Assembly: GCA_964632945.1 (NCBI GenBank)
Contig: CAZWCX010000004.1
Span: forward strand, 1 to 64,000
Reading direction: 5' to 3'
From: CAZWCX01 sp964632945
GTDB taxonomy: Bacteria; Planctomycetota; MHYJ01; WSZJ01; CAZWCX01
DNA: 64,000 nucleotides
Part shown: one piece after another, positions 8,443 through 16,002 of the stretch
Layout of the letters: every line of letters starts with the position of its first letter
Numbering within the stretch: position 1 is the stretch's first letter
Position numbers and translations under genes: made by a program
The notes under the pieces: model-generated
What the model was told of the DNA's origin: nothing
Databases searched by the model: none
Seen by the model: only the letters and a program-made list of their open reading frames with translations

Positions 8443-9441
8443 TCAGGAACGGGGGATCGCCTGGCGGGCGATCCGCTGGACCGCGGTCGCTCCGTCGAAG
8501 GGGCGCACCAGCCAATCGCGCGCTCCGGCGCGGATCGCCTCGATGACGTCCTCGCGACGTCCATGACTGGCCAGAAGGAGCACGGGAATGCGCGCCGTCC
8601 GCGGATCGGAGTGGAACCGGGCGCAACGCGCGATCGCGTCGTGCACGTCGTGTCCGGCGTCGAGCAGGATGGCGGTCGCCTGGTAACGGACGACCGCGCC
8701 GAAGGCGTCCGCGAGATCCGCCACGGAGACCAGGCCGATCGGCTGACCCTCCAGCAGCGCCGCGACTTCCTGCTGGATCGCCGCCTTGTCCGCCACGCAG
8801 ACCACCACGCCTTCGAGGGCGGCGATGGGCTCCCCGCACCCCAGACGGGAACCCAGTCGGCGCAGGAGGTCGGGGGTCCAGATTTCGAGCAAGGCGGAGG
8901 GCCCGCTCTCCGGGGCGGCGAAGGCCGACTCGACGGCAATGAATGGCCGCCAGCGGAAGACGTCATCGAAGTCGGCCTTCGACCGCGCCAGGTTGACCGA
9001 TTGCGCGGGTTGCACTCCGACCCCCACGTCTCCACCGGCTTCGGCGCTCAGGGTGGCGGAGAAGGCGGGGCCCAGCATCGCGCACGCTTCCTGGACCGCC
9101 GCCGCCGGAGCGGAGGGAAGGGTTCCCGCCACACACCAGCCGGCCACCGCCACCGGCGTCTCCAACAGCATGGACCCGGCCAACCCCGCGGCCAGCGGGA
9201 ACGGCAGGAACCAGGCGAGATCCCCTTCCAGGGCCCCGGTCACGCGTCCCAGCACGAAAAACCCCCGGTCGATGAAGGTGCGCGCAATCTCGTGACCCTC
9301 GACGAGACGCACCTTGGCCGGTCCCGTGACCGACACTCTCCCGGACCGCGCCGCGCAGTCCAGGGCGAACTGCTGCCGGGCGGCATCGGAAATGCGACTC
9401 AGATCCCGGCGGACCGGGGTCGGCACGTAGTTCTTGAGCAC
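8443..9441 (-). CDS. CheC/CheX-like domain protein with degenerate receiver domain
   Basis: The 332-residue product starts at a GTG with GGAG 6 nt upstream. The N-terminal about 200 residues show a CheC/CheX/FliN-type pattern (LAGSMLLETPVAVAGW, then AAVQEACAMLGPAFSATL), which suggests a phosphatase-like or scaffold fold; this is tentative. The C-terminal about 120 residues are receiver-like, with LLDAGHDVHD at the usual phospho-Asp strand. The paired acidic residues near the N-terminus are reduced to VAD and the conserved Lys in the KPF loop is Arg (VRPFDG), so phosphorylation is doubtful. It is divergent from rph. No kinase or chemotaxis genes are adjacent. Confidence 0.7.
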   Translation of the reverse strand: MLKNYVPTPVRRDLSRISDAARQQFALDCAARSGRVSVTGPAKVRLVEGHEIARTFIDRGFFVLGRVTGALEGDLAWFLPFPLAAGLAGSMLLETPVAVAGWCVAGTLPSAPAAAVQEACAMLGPAFSATLSAEAGGDVGVGVQPAQSVNLARSKADFDDVFRWRPFIAVESAFAAPESGPSALLEIWTPDLLRRLGSRLGCGEPIAALEGVVVCVADKAAIQQEVAALLEGQPIGLVSVADLADAFGAVVRYQATAILLDAGHDVHDAIARCARFHSDPRTARIPVLLLASHGRREDVIEAIRAGARDWLVRPFDGATAVQRIARQAIPRS

Positions 9442-9508
9442 GGCTCCATTCAAACGTCCGCAACCCTCCGAAGCAAGGGGTTGTCGGCCCCCCTGCCCGC
9501 AGCATTCC

Positions 9509-9537
9509 TTGCCCGGGGGAATGCCGCGCGCTATGAT
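9509..9537 (+). promoter_or_regulatory. Promoter for rph
   Basis: TTGCCC (9509-9514) and TATGAT (9532-9537) with a 17-nt spacer lie 28 nt upstream of the RNase PH start codon. Confidence 0.6.
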
Positions 9538-9564
9538 CCGCCCCTTCCCCATGGAGGATCTCCC

Positions 9565-10290
9565 ATGCCGGTGACCCGCCCCGATGGCCGTCGCCCCGAC
9601 GCCTTGCGACCGATCAAACTGCACCGCCGATTCACCCGCAACGCCCCCGGCTCCGTCCTGATCGAGATGGGGCACACTCGGGTCCTGTGCACGGTCCACG
9701 TGGAAGACAAGGTCCCGCCGTTTCTCAACAAGAGCGGCCTCGGCTGGGTGACGGCGGAGTTCGCCATGCTCCCGGGCTCGACCGACACGCGAACCCCCCG
9801 CGACCGCGGCGGCAAGGTCGACGGACGGAGCGTGGAAATCCAGCGGTTGATCGGTCGATCGATGCGCGCCGTGGTCGATCGAAGCGGGTTGCCCGAGCGG
9901 ACGCTCTGGGTCGATTGCGACGTCCTCCAGGCCGACGGGGGGACGCGCACCGCCTCGATCACCGGGGCCTATGTGGCGCTGGTGGATGCCTTGACGGGAC
10001 TCCATCGCGCGGGGAAGATCCCGAAGATCCCGGTCCTCACCAGCGTGGCCGCCGTCAGCGTGGGCGTCTACCAGGGGGAGCCGATCCTCGACCTCTGCTA
10101 CGAGGAGGACTCCGCCTGCGACGTGGACATGAACGTCGTCATGACCGGGCGCGGAGACCTGGTGGAGGTGCAGGGCACGGCCGAGCGGGGCGCCTTCGGC
10201 CGCGCGATGCTCGACCGCATGCTCGCGCTCGCGGAGCAAGGCCTGGCGGAACTTCGCCGTCACCAGGAGGAAGCGCTCGCCACCCCGTAG
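9565..10290 (+). CDS. rph: Ribonuclease PH
   Basis: RNase PH is a phosphate-dependent 3'-5' exoribonuclease that trims tRNA 3' ends. The 241-residue length fits the family. It contains the RNase PH signature CDVLQADGGTRTASITGAY (about residues 115-133), the N-terminal RPDALRPI motif and the DRGGKVDGRSVEIQRLIGRS segment. GGAGGA lies 6-7 nt upstream of the ATG, a strong ribosome binding site. It is divergent from the receiver-like gene and convergent with a small hypothetical gene. Confidence 0.95.
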   Translation: MPVTRPDGRRPDALRPIKLHRRFTRNAPGSVLIEMGHTRVLCTVHVEDKVPPFLNKSGLGWVTAEFAMLPGSTDTRTPRDRGGKVDGRSVEIQRLIGRSMRAVVDRSGLPERTLWVDCDVLQADGGTRTASITGAYVALVDALTGLHRAGKIPKIPVLTSVAAVSVGVYQGEPILDLCYEEDSACDVDMNVVMTGRGDLVEVQGTAERGAFGRAMLDRMLALAEQGLAELRRHQEEALATP

Positions 10291-10309
10291 CCGGGATCCG
10301 GCCGCGCGG

Positions 10310-10546
10310 TTACCCCACTTCGGCCGGCTCTTCCAGGGCGGGGAAGACCTCCCAGACCCCCGCGTACGAGGCGCGAACGCGCGCGAGCACGCGGCGCGAC
10401 AGCTGTTCCATCCCCTCCTCCGAGTCGAGGAGCGAGAGGTCCGGGCCGAGCAAGCGGCCGAAGCGCGCGCGGATGACGCGCTTCATGTGTTCCGCGAAGT
10501 CCTCGTCCGGTCCGGCGAACCGCGGATCTCCTTCGGGCTTCAGCAT
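10310..10546 (-). CDS. Small conserved-looking protein of unknown function
   Basis: The 78-residue product (MLKPEGDPRFAGPDEDFAEH...) is mainly charged and helical in appearance and has no recognised domain. A perfect GGAGGA Shine-Dalgarno sits 6 nt upstream of the ATG and codon use matches neighbours, so I regard it as a real small gene. It lies between rph, with which it converges, and the kinase gene, from which it diverges. Confidence 0.65.
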   Translation of the reverse strand: MLKPEGDPRFAGPDEDFAEHMKRVIRARFGRLLGPDLSLLDSEEGMEQLSRRVLARVRASYAGVWEVFPALEEPAEVG

Positions 10547-10617
10547 TCCGAATCCTCCAACACCACACTTGGGGCATGCCCCCTGCTACTGCCCATCGTC
10601 CGGAGCGGCCATTCCCC

Positions 10618-10647
10618 TTGACACTCAATTCCGGGGCGTGCTACCTT
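10618..10647 (+). promoter_or_regulatory. Promoter for the MshEN/kinase gene
   Basis: TTGACA (10618-10623) and TACCTT (10642-10647) are spaced by 18 nt. The promoter lies about 35 nt upstream of the GTG start of the kinase gene. Confidence 0.6.
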
Positions 10648-10681
10648 CCGGAAGGCTTATGGTTATGCGGAGGACCAGCGC

Positions 10682-12511
10682 GTGGGCGAGGCCGAAGACC
10701 GCAAGTTCGCGGACGTAGCCCTCGCCGCCGGCTTGGTCGAGTCTGCACAAGTCCAAGAGGTATTGCGGGTTATCAAGGAGACTCGCGACGCCCGTTCGCT
10801 CGGTCGACTGCTCGTCGCGCACGGCCTGATCACGGAGCTGCAGCGGCGGGCGGTGGCCGAACTCCTGCGGATCGTCGCCGATCCGCACGGCGATCCGCTC
10901 CCCCACCCGGGGTCTCCCGGTGAGTCGAACGTCGGGGCCGCCTCCGGCGAACTGCCGGCCGCACCCGCTCCCGCCGCGCTCCCGGCCGACGTGGACACTT
11001 CCGTCGCCGGGCACCCGTTCGGACGGCTGATCCTGCAACGCGGACTGGCCACGTCCGCGCAGGTGAAAGAGTGTCTCGAAGAGCAGCGCCGCCTTTCCGG
11101 CGAGGGCCAGCCCAAGCAATTGGGCGAGATCATGGTGGACCGAAAGTACCTGACCGTCACGCAGGTCCGGGACCTGCTCGGGCAGCAGGACAAGGAGATC
11201 CTGCGCTGCGAGAAGTGCGGCGCGAAGTACAACGTGACGAAGATGGCGGCGGGCAAGACGGTGCGCTGCCTGAAATGCGGCGCCGGGCTCGTCGTCCCGG
11301 CCAAGCTGAGTTCCGCCGGCGTGGACGCCTCGCTGCAGTTCCACGGCAGCACCGACCCGCTGATCGGCAAGGTCCTGGGCGGTTGCCGGATCGAGCAGAA
11401 GCTCGGTCAGGGCGGCATGGCGACCGTCTACAAGGGAATGCACCTGGGACTGAACAAGATGATGGCGGTGAAGATCCTGCCCCCTTCCTCCGCCGCCAAC
11501 CGCGACTTCATCGATCGTTTCGTGCGCGAGGCGCGCGCGGCCGCGAAGATCGAGCACGCCAACATCGTCCAGGTCTTCAACGTCGGCTGCGAGCAGGGGT
11601 TCAACTTCATCACGATGCAGTTCGTGCAAGGGCGGACGCTGACCGAGGTCCTGGCCGAGACCGGCTCGCTGCCGGCCGAGCGGACGCAGGGGATCATCAC
11701 CGAGGTGGCCAAGGGCCTGGCGATCGCGCACAAACACGGCATCGTCCACCGGGACGTGAAGCCGGACAACATCCTGGTGATGGAAGACGGCAAGATCAAG
11801 ATCTCCGACTTCGGGCTCGCCCAGGAGGTGAAGAACCCGAAGGGGAACAAGGCGGACATGATCGCCGGGACGCCGTACTACATGCCTCCGGAGCAGTGGG
11901 AAGGGAAGCCGGTGGACGCGCGCTCGGACCTGTACGCGCTCGGCGTGACCTACTACTTCCTGCTGAGCGGACACAAGCCGTTTGCGGCCACGGACGTGAT
12001 CGTCCTGATGCGCATGCATGCGCGCGACGAGCCGCCGCACCCGAAGAAGTGGGGCACGAGCCTCGACGAGGGAACCTGGGCGGTCATCCGCAAGATGCTG
12101 GCGAAGAAACCGGAGGACCGGTACCAGACGGCGGAGGAGCTGCTCAAGGACCTGGAGCGGATCCGGCAGGGGCTGGAACCGCTGGCGATGACGACGTTCT
12201 CGGGGAAGTCGGTCGAGTGTTCGTTCTGCAACGCGCTGAATGCGGCGACGGCGCGGCGCTGCACGGTGTGCGGCGAGGGCCTGGGCGAGGCCGCAAGCGC
12301 CGAGCTCGAACTCGGACTGCGCGACGACGAATTCTACTGTCCGAAGTGCAAGGCCCCGAACGAGCGGGGAGCGGAGAGTTGCGGGGATTGCCACGCCCTG
12401 TTCTGCCGCGACTGCCAGGAGGCGCTCGCCGTCGCGCGCGGCCGCTGTCGCGAGTGTGCCGCGAACTCCCCGCCCGACGACCACGGGCCGCAGCGGCGCG
12501 TGCGCCGGTAG
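10682..12511 (+). CDS. Ser/Thr protein kinase with N-terminal MshEN-like repeats and zinc ribbons
   Basis: The 609-residue protein has two N-terminal MshEN/GspE-N-like helical modules (LGRLLVAHGLIT near 40; FGRLILQRGLAT near 112, followed by LGEIMVDRKYLT). A zinc ribbon comes next (CEKCG near 176, CLKCG near 197), then a Hanks-type kinase domain (about 230-490). The glycine loop is GQGGMATVYKG near 242, the catalytic loop HRDVKPDN near 355, the DFG motif SDFGLA near 374 and the activation segment GTPYYMPPEQ. Further Cys pairs at the C-terminus (CSFC/CTVC, CPKC/CGDC, CRDC/CREC) suggest two or three more zinc knuckles. No transmembrane helix is seen. The start is GTG with GGAGGA 8 nt upstream. 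It probably phosphorylates Ser/Thr in the cytosol; the target is unknown. Confidence 0.9.
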   Translation: MGEAEDRKFADVALAAGLVESAQVQEVLRVIKETRDARSLGRLLVAHGLITELQRRAVAELLRIVADPHGDPLPHPGSPGESNVGAASGELPAAPAPAALPADVDTSVAGHPFGRLILQRGLATSAQVKECLEEQRRLSGEGQPKQLGEIMVDRKYLTVTQVRDLLGQQDKEILRCEKCGAKYNVTKMAAGKTVRCLKCGAGLVVPAKLSSAGVDASLQFHGSTDPLIGKVLGGCRIEQKLGQGGMATVYKGMHLGLNKMMAVKILPPSSAANRDFIDRFVREARAAAKIEHANIVQVFNVGCEQGFNFITMQFVQGRTLTEVLAETGSLPAERTQGIITEVAKGLAIAHKHGIVHRDVKPDNILVMEDGKIKISDFGLAQEVKNPKGNKADMIAGTPYYMPPEQWEGKPVDARSDLYALGVTYYFLLSGHKPFAATDVIVLMRMHARDEPPHPKKWGTSLDEGTWAVIRKMLAKKPEDRYQTAEELLKDLERIRQGLEPLAMTTFSGKSVECSFCNALNAATARRCTVCGEGLGEAASAELELGLRDDEFYCPKCKAPNERGAESCGDCHALFCRDCQEALAVARGRCRECAANSPPDDHGPQRRVRR

Positions 12512-12693
12512 TCGCGGACGACTGCGCGACGGTCGTTGCCATCCCGGCCTGGGGGACGAACGCCGATTTTCCCCGGGACCGCCCCCCGGCCTGGCCCGGC
12601 TCCACCGCGTCCCGGTTCGCGTCTTCCCTCCCTGTACCTCCCCCCCTCTCCGGGATCCGTGCCCCGACGCGGTCGGGATCCCGGGCCGTTTCT

Positions 12694-13443
12694 CTACCGC
12701 CCGCGCACCCCGTTCTCCGCATTGGTCTCCATGAGGTAGCGGGCGTGCTCGACGGAGTTCGGCTGCACGGTTCGCACCGTCCCGTCCAGGGCCAGCGCAT
12801 TGAACGCGAAGTTCGGCCCCAGGTGGTCGCCGCCGTGATTGCAGTCGCCCGGCAGGAGGAGGTCGCCGCCGATCCAGGTCTGCGACGCCACGCGGTCGGA
12901 AAGCCGGGAACCGGGGAAAAAGGCTGTTTGCGTGAGGTCCGGACCCGCGTAGTCGAGGGTCCCGGGACCTGCGGTTCCCGCCCGCACCTTGCAGGCATAG
13001 AGCGAGTCCTCACCGGGACGCGCGCTCACCGCGCGTCGCGTCGGCGTACCCGCCGGCGACGGCAGGAGCCAGAGATGGCTCCAGAACGCCCCGTTCGGAC
13101 CCGCCGGGGCAGGCCGGCCGGGCGCGGCGGCCGGCGCCTGCAGGGTGGGGTAATCGACGCCGGAGCCGTAGCGAGACACGTACGTAGCCAGGTACACGCC
13201 CAGCTGTTTGAGGTTTCACTTGCAGTCCGCCGCCTTCGAGGCTTTTCGCGCGCCGGCGAGGCTGGTGACGAGCATCGAGCAGAGCAACGACAGGGCGGCG
13301 GTCCCGGCGAGCAGCTGAATCAGGCCGAATCGGAACATGCGTTTCTTCCGTCGCCCTCCCCCCGCGGAAGGCCCCCCGGCGGCCTTCTGCGGATTCCGGC
13401 CGAAGTCGGGCGCCCCGTTGGTTCCGTTCGCTCCCGGGTTCAT
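12694..13443 (-). CDS. Prepilin-like DUF1559/H-X9-DG family protein with in-frame TGA
   Basis: Two same-frame segments separated by one TGA (13218-13216) form a single gene of 250 codons. The N-terminal part has a Lys/Arg-rich leader and a hydrophobic prepilin-like helix (FGLIQLLAGTAALSLLCSML). The join reads ADCK-[TGA]-NLKQLGVYL, which aligns with the C-x-NLKQLG helix of planctomycete DUF1559 prepilins. The C-terminal part has a His...DG motif (HLGPNFAFNALALDG), the H-X9-DG-like region. The usual prepilin peptidase Gly and Glu5 are replaced (by Arg and Gln), so processing is doubtful. GGAGG lies 6 nt before the chosen ATG. The interruption may be a nonsense mutation, a sequencing error or selenocysteine; a small hairpin follows at SECIS distance. 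Confidence 0.7.
13187..13204 (-). other. Possible SECIS-like hairpin after the prepilin TGA
   Basis: Starting 12 nt after the UGA, GCUGGG and CCUGGC can pair (6 bp including two G-U pairs) around the loop CGUGUA. Spacing and the G and U near the loop start resemble bacterial SECIS elements. A short stem with wobble pairs in GC-rich DNA can easily arise by chance, so this is weak. Confidence 0.3.
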
Positions 13444-13892
13444 ATTCATCCTCCTTCGATTGGCCATGGGCCGACAGGACGAGGCCGCGTCTCCCCGCGA
13501 CACGACTCCCGGAGGCCGCGCCTCCGCACCGAACCGCCGCCGCTTCGGAGGGGGCGGGGCGATCGCTCGGCAACGGACGCGCAGCGTCGAGCACCGAGCG
13601 CCCAACCGCCGCCACCGCGGTGGGCGGCGCTTGCCCCCGACCCGGGCGGTTCCGCTCCGGTACGGGCGGGGCCCCTCCCCTCCCGGCGCCGGGATCCGTT
13701 CAGGATCATTTCATCTATGTACTATCGTATTATAGCATATACTATCACAGGAGTCAAGTCGGTCGCCGAATCTTTGCGCTTTCCGGGCCTCCCGGCCGAC
13801 GCGCCCCTGCGCCGGCCGGGTGGAACCGGCGGATCGGCCGGCGACCCCGGTGCGCCCCCCCCTTCCGGCCGCGTGCGCGCGGGTTCGCGCGG
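13444..13892. other. 449-nt intergenic region with long leader
   Basis: No gene is convincing here. The region holds one strong minus-strand promoter (13729-13757) about 280 nt upstream of the prepilin-like ATG, so that mRNA would have a long GC-rich leader. The rest, next to dctM, contains only GC-rich short inverted repeats without U tracts. Confidence 0.5.
13729..13757 (-). promoter_or_regulatory. Promoter-operator upstream of the prepilin-like gene
   Basis: On the minus strand TTGACT (13757-13752) and TATAAT (13734-13729) are spaced by 17 nt within an unusually AT-rich island. The spacer and -10 region contain an imperfect inverted repeat ATAGTAT-ATG-CTATAAT. The block 13725-13758 matches the promoter at 34527-34560 at 27 of 34 positions, including the spacer, which suggests a shared regulator. 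Confidence 0.75.
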
Positions 13893-15335
13893 CTAGCGGA
13901 TCCCGCTCAGGCCGACCAGCCAAAGGCTGATTTCGGGGAAGTAGGTGATCAAGCCGAGGGCGATGAGCAGCATGCCCAGGTAGGGAGCGGCGGCCCAGAA
14001 GATTTCGGTGACCGGCCGCTTGAAGTACGAGGAGGCAATGAAGAGGTTCATCCCGAACGGGGGCGTGGCGAAGCCGATTTCGAGGTTGACGGTGAAGAGG
14101 ATGCCCAGTTGGACCAGATCGACGCCGAAGCCGGCGGCGATCGGCACCGCCAGCGGCCCGACCACGACAAGGGCGCTGTAGATGTCCATGATGCACCCGA
14201 CCACCAAGAGCATGAGGTTGATGGCGATCAGGAAGCCGAGCTTGGACTCCACCAGGTGCGTACGCACGCCGGCGATCTCCGCCCATTCGACGGTCTCGAC
14301 CGGCTCGTCCGCGTCCTTGGGCTGGATCCGGACGAACTCCCCCTCCTTCGTCTCGACGATCTCCCCCACGATGGAGCCCCCGCCCTGGTAATGGACGCTG
14401 TCGTACCGGATCCAGTCGGTGGCCTGCTGGGGGATCTCTTCGAGGGTGAGGAAATTGGTGAAGGAGAAGGCCACGAGCAGGATGATGAGGATGCTCCCCA
14501 CCAGCACCATCGTGTCGAGGGCGATCTTGGGGATCTGCGCCCAACGGATGTCGCGGTGCACGTAGATCTCCACCGCGAGTGCGTAGACGACCGCGACCGC
14601 CGACGCTTCGATCGTGGTGGTCAGGCCGGAGTAGATTCCGCCGAGGAGGATGACCGGCAGAAAGACGGCGAACTTGCCGCGCCAGGATGCGACCGCCAGT
14701 TCCCGCCAGGAAAAAGGCGTGCGGGGGACGCAACAACGCACGCCCTGGATGGCGCACCAGACCAGGAAGAGGGCGATGCAAAGCAGTCCCGGGAGGATGC
14801 CGGCGATGAACAGCTTGTTGATGTCGGCGCGGGAGACGATGCCGTAGATGATGAGCGGCAGGCTGGGGGGGGCGAGAATGCCGATGGCCCCGCAGGCGGT
14901 CAGCAGTCCGAGCGAGAAGCGGTCCGGGAACCCTTCCTTCTTGAGCGCGGGGTAGAGGATGCCGCCGATCGCGATGATGGTGACCGCCGACGAGCCGGAC
15001 AGGGCGGCGAAGATCGTGCAGGCGACGACCGCGGCCATGCCCAGGCCGCCCGGGAGCCATCCGGTGAGGGCGCGCGCGAAGTCGACCAGGCGTGTGGAGA
15101 TGCTCCCGTGCGTCATGATCGAGCCGGCGAGCGTAAAGAGCGGGATTGCGATCGGGTAGGGGCTGTCGGTCATCTTGAACCATTCGATCAGGATGCCGAC
15201 GGACCGTTCGATCGAGAAGCCGTCTCCCTGGATGAAGGCGACGCAAAGGAGGGTCACGACGCCGATCGAGATGAACAGCGGTTCCCCGATCGCGGCGAGG
15301 GCGACGAACAGCGCGCCGATCAGCCAACCGGTCAT
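13893..15335 (-). CDS. dctM: TRAP transporter large permease
   Basis: The 480-residue membrane protein is the DctM subunit of a TRAP secondary transporter, with about 12 hydrophobic segments. Family motifs include ALSGSSAVTIIAIGGILYP and GAIGILAPPSLPLIIYG. It is about 50 residues longer than the usual DctM. The extra length is a hydrophilic insert at about residues 305-370 (around HYQGGGSIVGEIVETK to VETVEWAE), between two helices; it is likely a soluble loop, unusual for the family. Its ATG overlaps the dctQ stop by 4 nt. It is the last gene of the tatT-dctP-dctQ-dctM operon. Confidence 0.93.
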   Translation of the reverse strand: MTGWLIGALFVALAAIGEPLFISIGVVTLLCVAFIQGDGFSIERSVGILIEWFKMTDSPYPIAIPLFTLAGSIMTHGSISTRLVDFARALTGWLPGGLGMAAVVACTIFAALSGSSAVTIIAIGGILYPALKKEGFPDRFSLGLLTACGAIGILAPPSLPLIIYGIVSRADINKLFIAGILPGLLCIALFLVWCAIQGVRCCVPRTPFSWRELAVASWRGKFAVFLPVILLGGIYSGLTTTIEASAVAVVYALAVEIYVHRDIRWAQIPKIALDTMVLVGSILIILLVAFSFTNFLTLEEIPQQATDWIRYDSVHYQGGGSIVGEIVETKEGEFVRIQPKDADEPVETVEWAEIAGVRTHLVESKLGFLIAINLMLLVVGCIMDIYSALVVVGPLAVPIAAGFGVDLVQLGILFTVNLEIGFATPPFGMNLFIASSYFKRPVTEIFWAAAPYLGMLLIALGLITYFPEISLWLVGLSGIR

Positions 15336-15958
15336 TCGCCCCTCCCGGGCGAACCCTCACCGGGCGGCGAACCCTCACCGGGCGGCGAGATCTCGCCCCC
15401 GGGCGGGGGCTCGCCCCCCGTCCCCATGACCTCGAATTCGGCGGGGCGGTGGCCGCGAAAGCGCTCGAGGTCGCCCGCGCGCAGCGCGGCCACGTCCTCG
15501 ATCACGCCGAGGACGAACCGCCACGTCATCAAGAGGAGACCGACCGGAATGATCAGCTTCACCGCCCAGAACGGCGCCCCGAGCGCCCGCGAGGCGTAGC
15601 CGCTGGCGACCTCGACCCGCACGTAATGGACGCCGACCACGCACAGGAACGCGCAGAGGAGTGCGCCGACGCCGCCCGCAACCACCGAGGCCACGGCCTT
15701 GCCGCGCGCGGACAGCCCCCGGGTGGCGATGTCGATCGTGATGTGCGCACGCCGCCGTGTCGCCAGCGACGCGCCCAGGATCGACACCCAGAGCATGAGA
15801 TAGCGCGCCAGTTCGTCCGGCCAGCTCAGGTTGATCCGGGCGAAGCGGAAGAGGATCTGCCCCACGATGAGCAGGAGCATCGCCGCGACCATGGCGAGCA
15901 GGACCCCGCGCTCGACGCGTGCGATCGCGTCGTCGACGGCGGTGAGCGTCTTGCTCAT
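15332..15958 (-). CDS. dctQ: TRAP transporter small permease
   Basis: The 208-residue product has four hydrophobic helices and the DctQ pattern SWPDELARYLMLWVSILGAS, followed by RRRAHITID. It pairs with DctM in the membrane. The C-terminus carries an unusual Gly/Pro/Glu/Ser-rich tail with short repeats (GGE-PPGGE-SPPGE-GSPPGE), encoded by tandem DNA repeats. It lies 44 nt after dctP and overlaps dctM by 4 nt, which indicates translational coupling. Confidence 0.92.
   Translation of the reverse strand: MSKTLTAVDDAIARVERGVLLAMVAAMLLLIVGQILFRFARINLSWPDELARYLMLWVSILGASLATRRRAHITIDIATRGLSARGKAVASVVAGGVGALLCAFLCVVGVHYVRVEVASGYASRALGAPFWAVKLIIPVGLLLMTWRFVLGVIEDVAALRAGDLERFRGHRPAEFEVMGTGGEPPPGGEISPPGEGSPPGEGSPGRGE
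15349..15400 (+). repeat. Short tandem repeat in the dctQ 3' end
   Basis: Near-identical units of about 18 bp (cgaaccctcaccgggcgg and variants) follow each other and encode the repetitive tail of DctQ. They probably arose by slippage. Confidence 0.7.
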
Positions 15959-16002
15959 GGAGCCCCCCGTGGGAAGCGGCGCGCCCCGGGGCGCGGGACG
16001 CC

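Noticed and set aside
12694..13443. The prepilin-like gene as an ordinary secreted type IV pilin
   Set aside because: The peptidase Gly and Glu5 are replaced, so normal processing is unlikely; it is listed as prepilin-like only.
11071..13896. Several very long open frames antisense or out of frame to known genes, including this 941-codon one and others of about 700-1410 codons (213-2321, 5122-8088, 18255-22034, 29840-34072, 48128-50983, 60469-63039)
   Set aside because: They are shadows caused by the high GC content; their composition is extreme Arg/Gly/Pro/Ala and they overlap well-supported genes with recognisable domains.
15349..15400. CRISPR-like repeats
   Set aside because: The repeats are contiguous, short and coding (DctQ tail) with no spacers; no CRISPR array was seen elsewhere.
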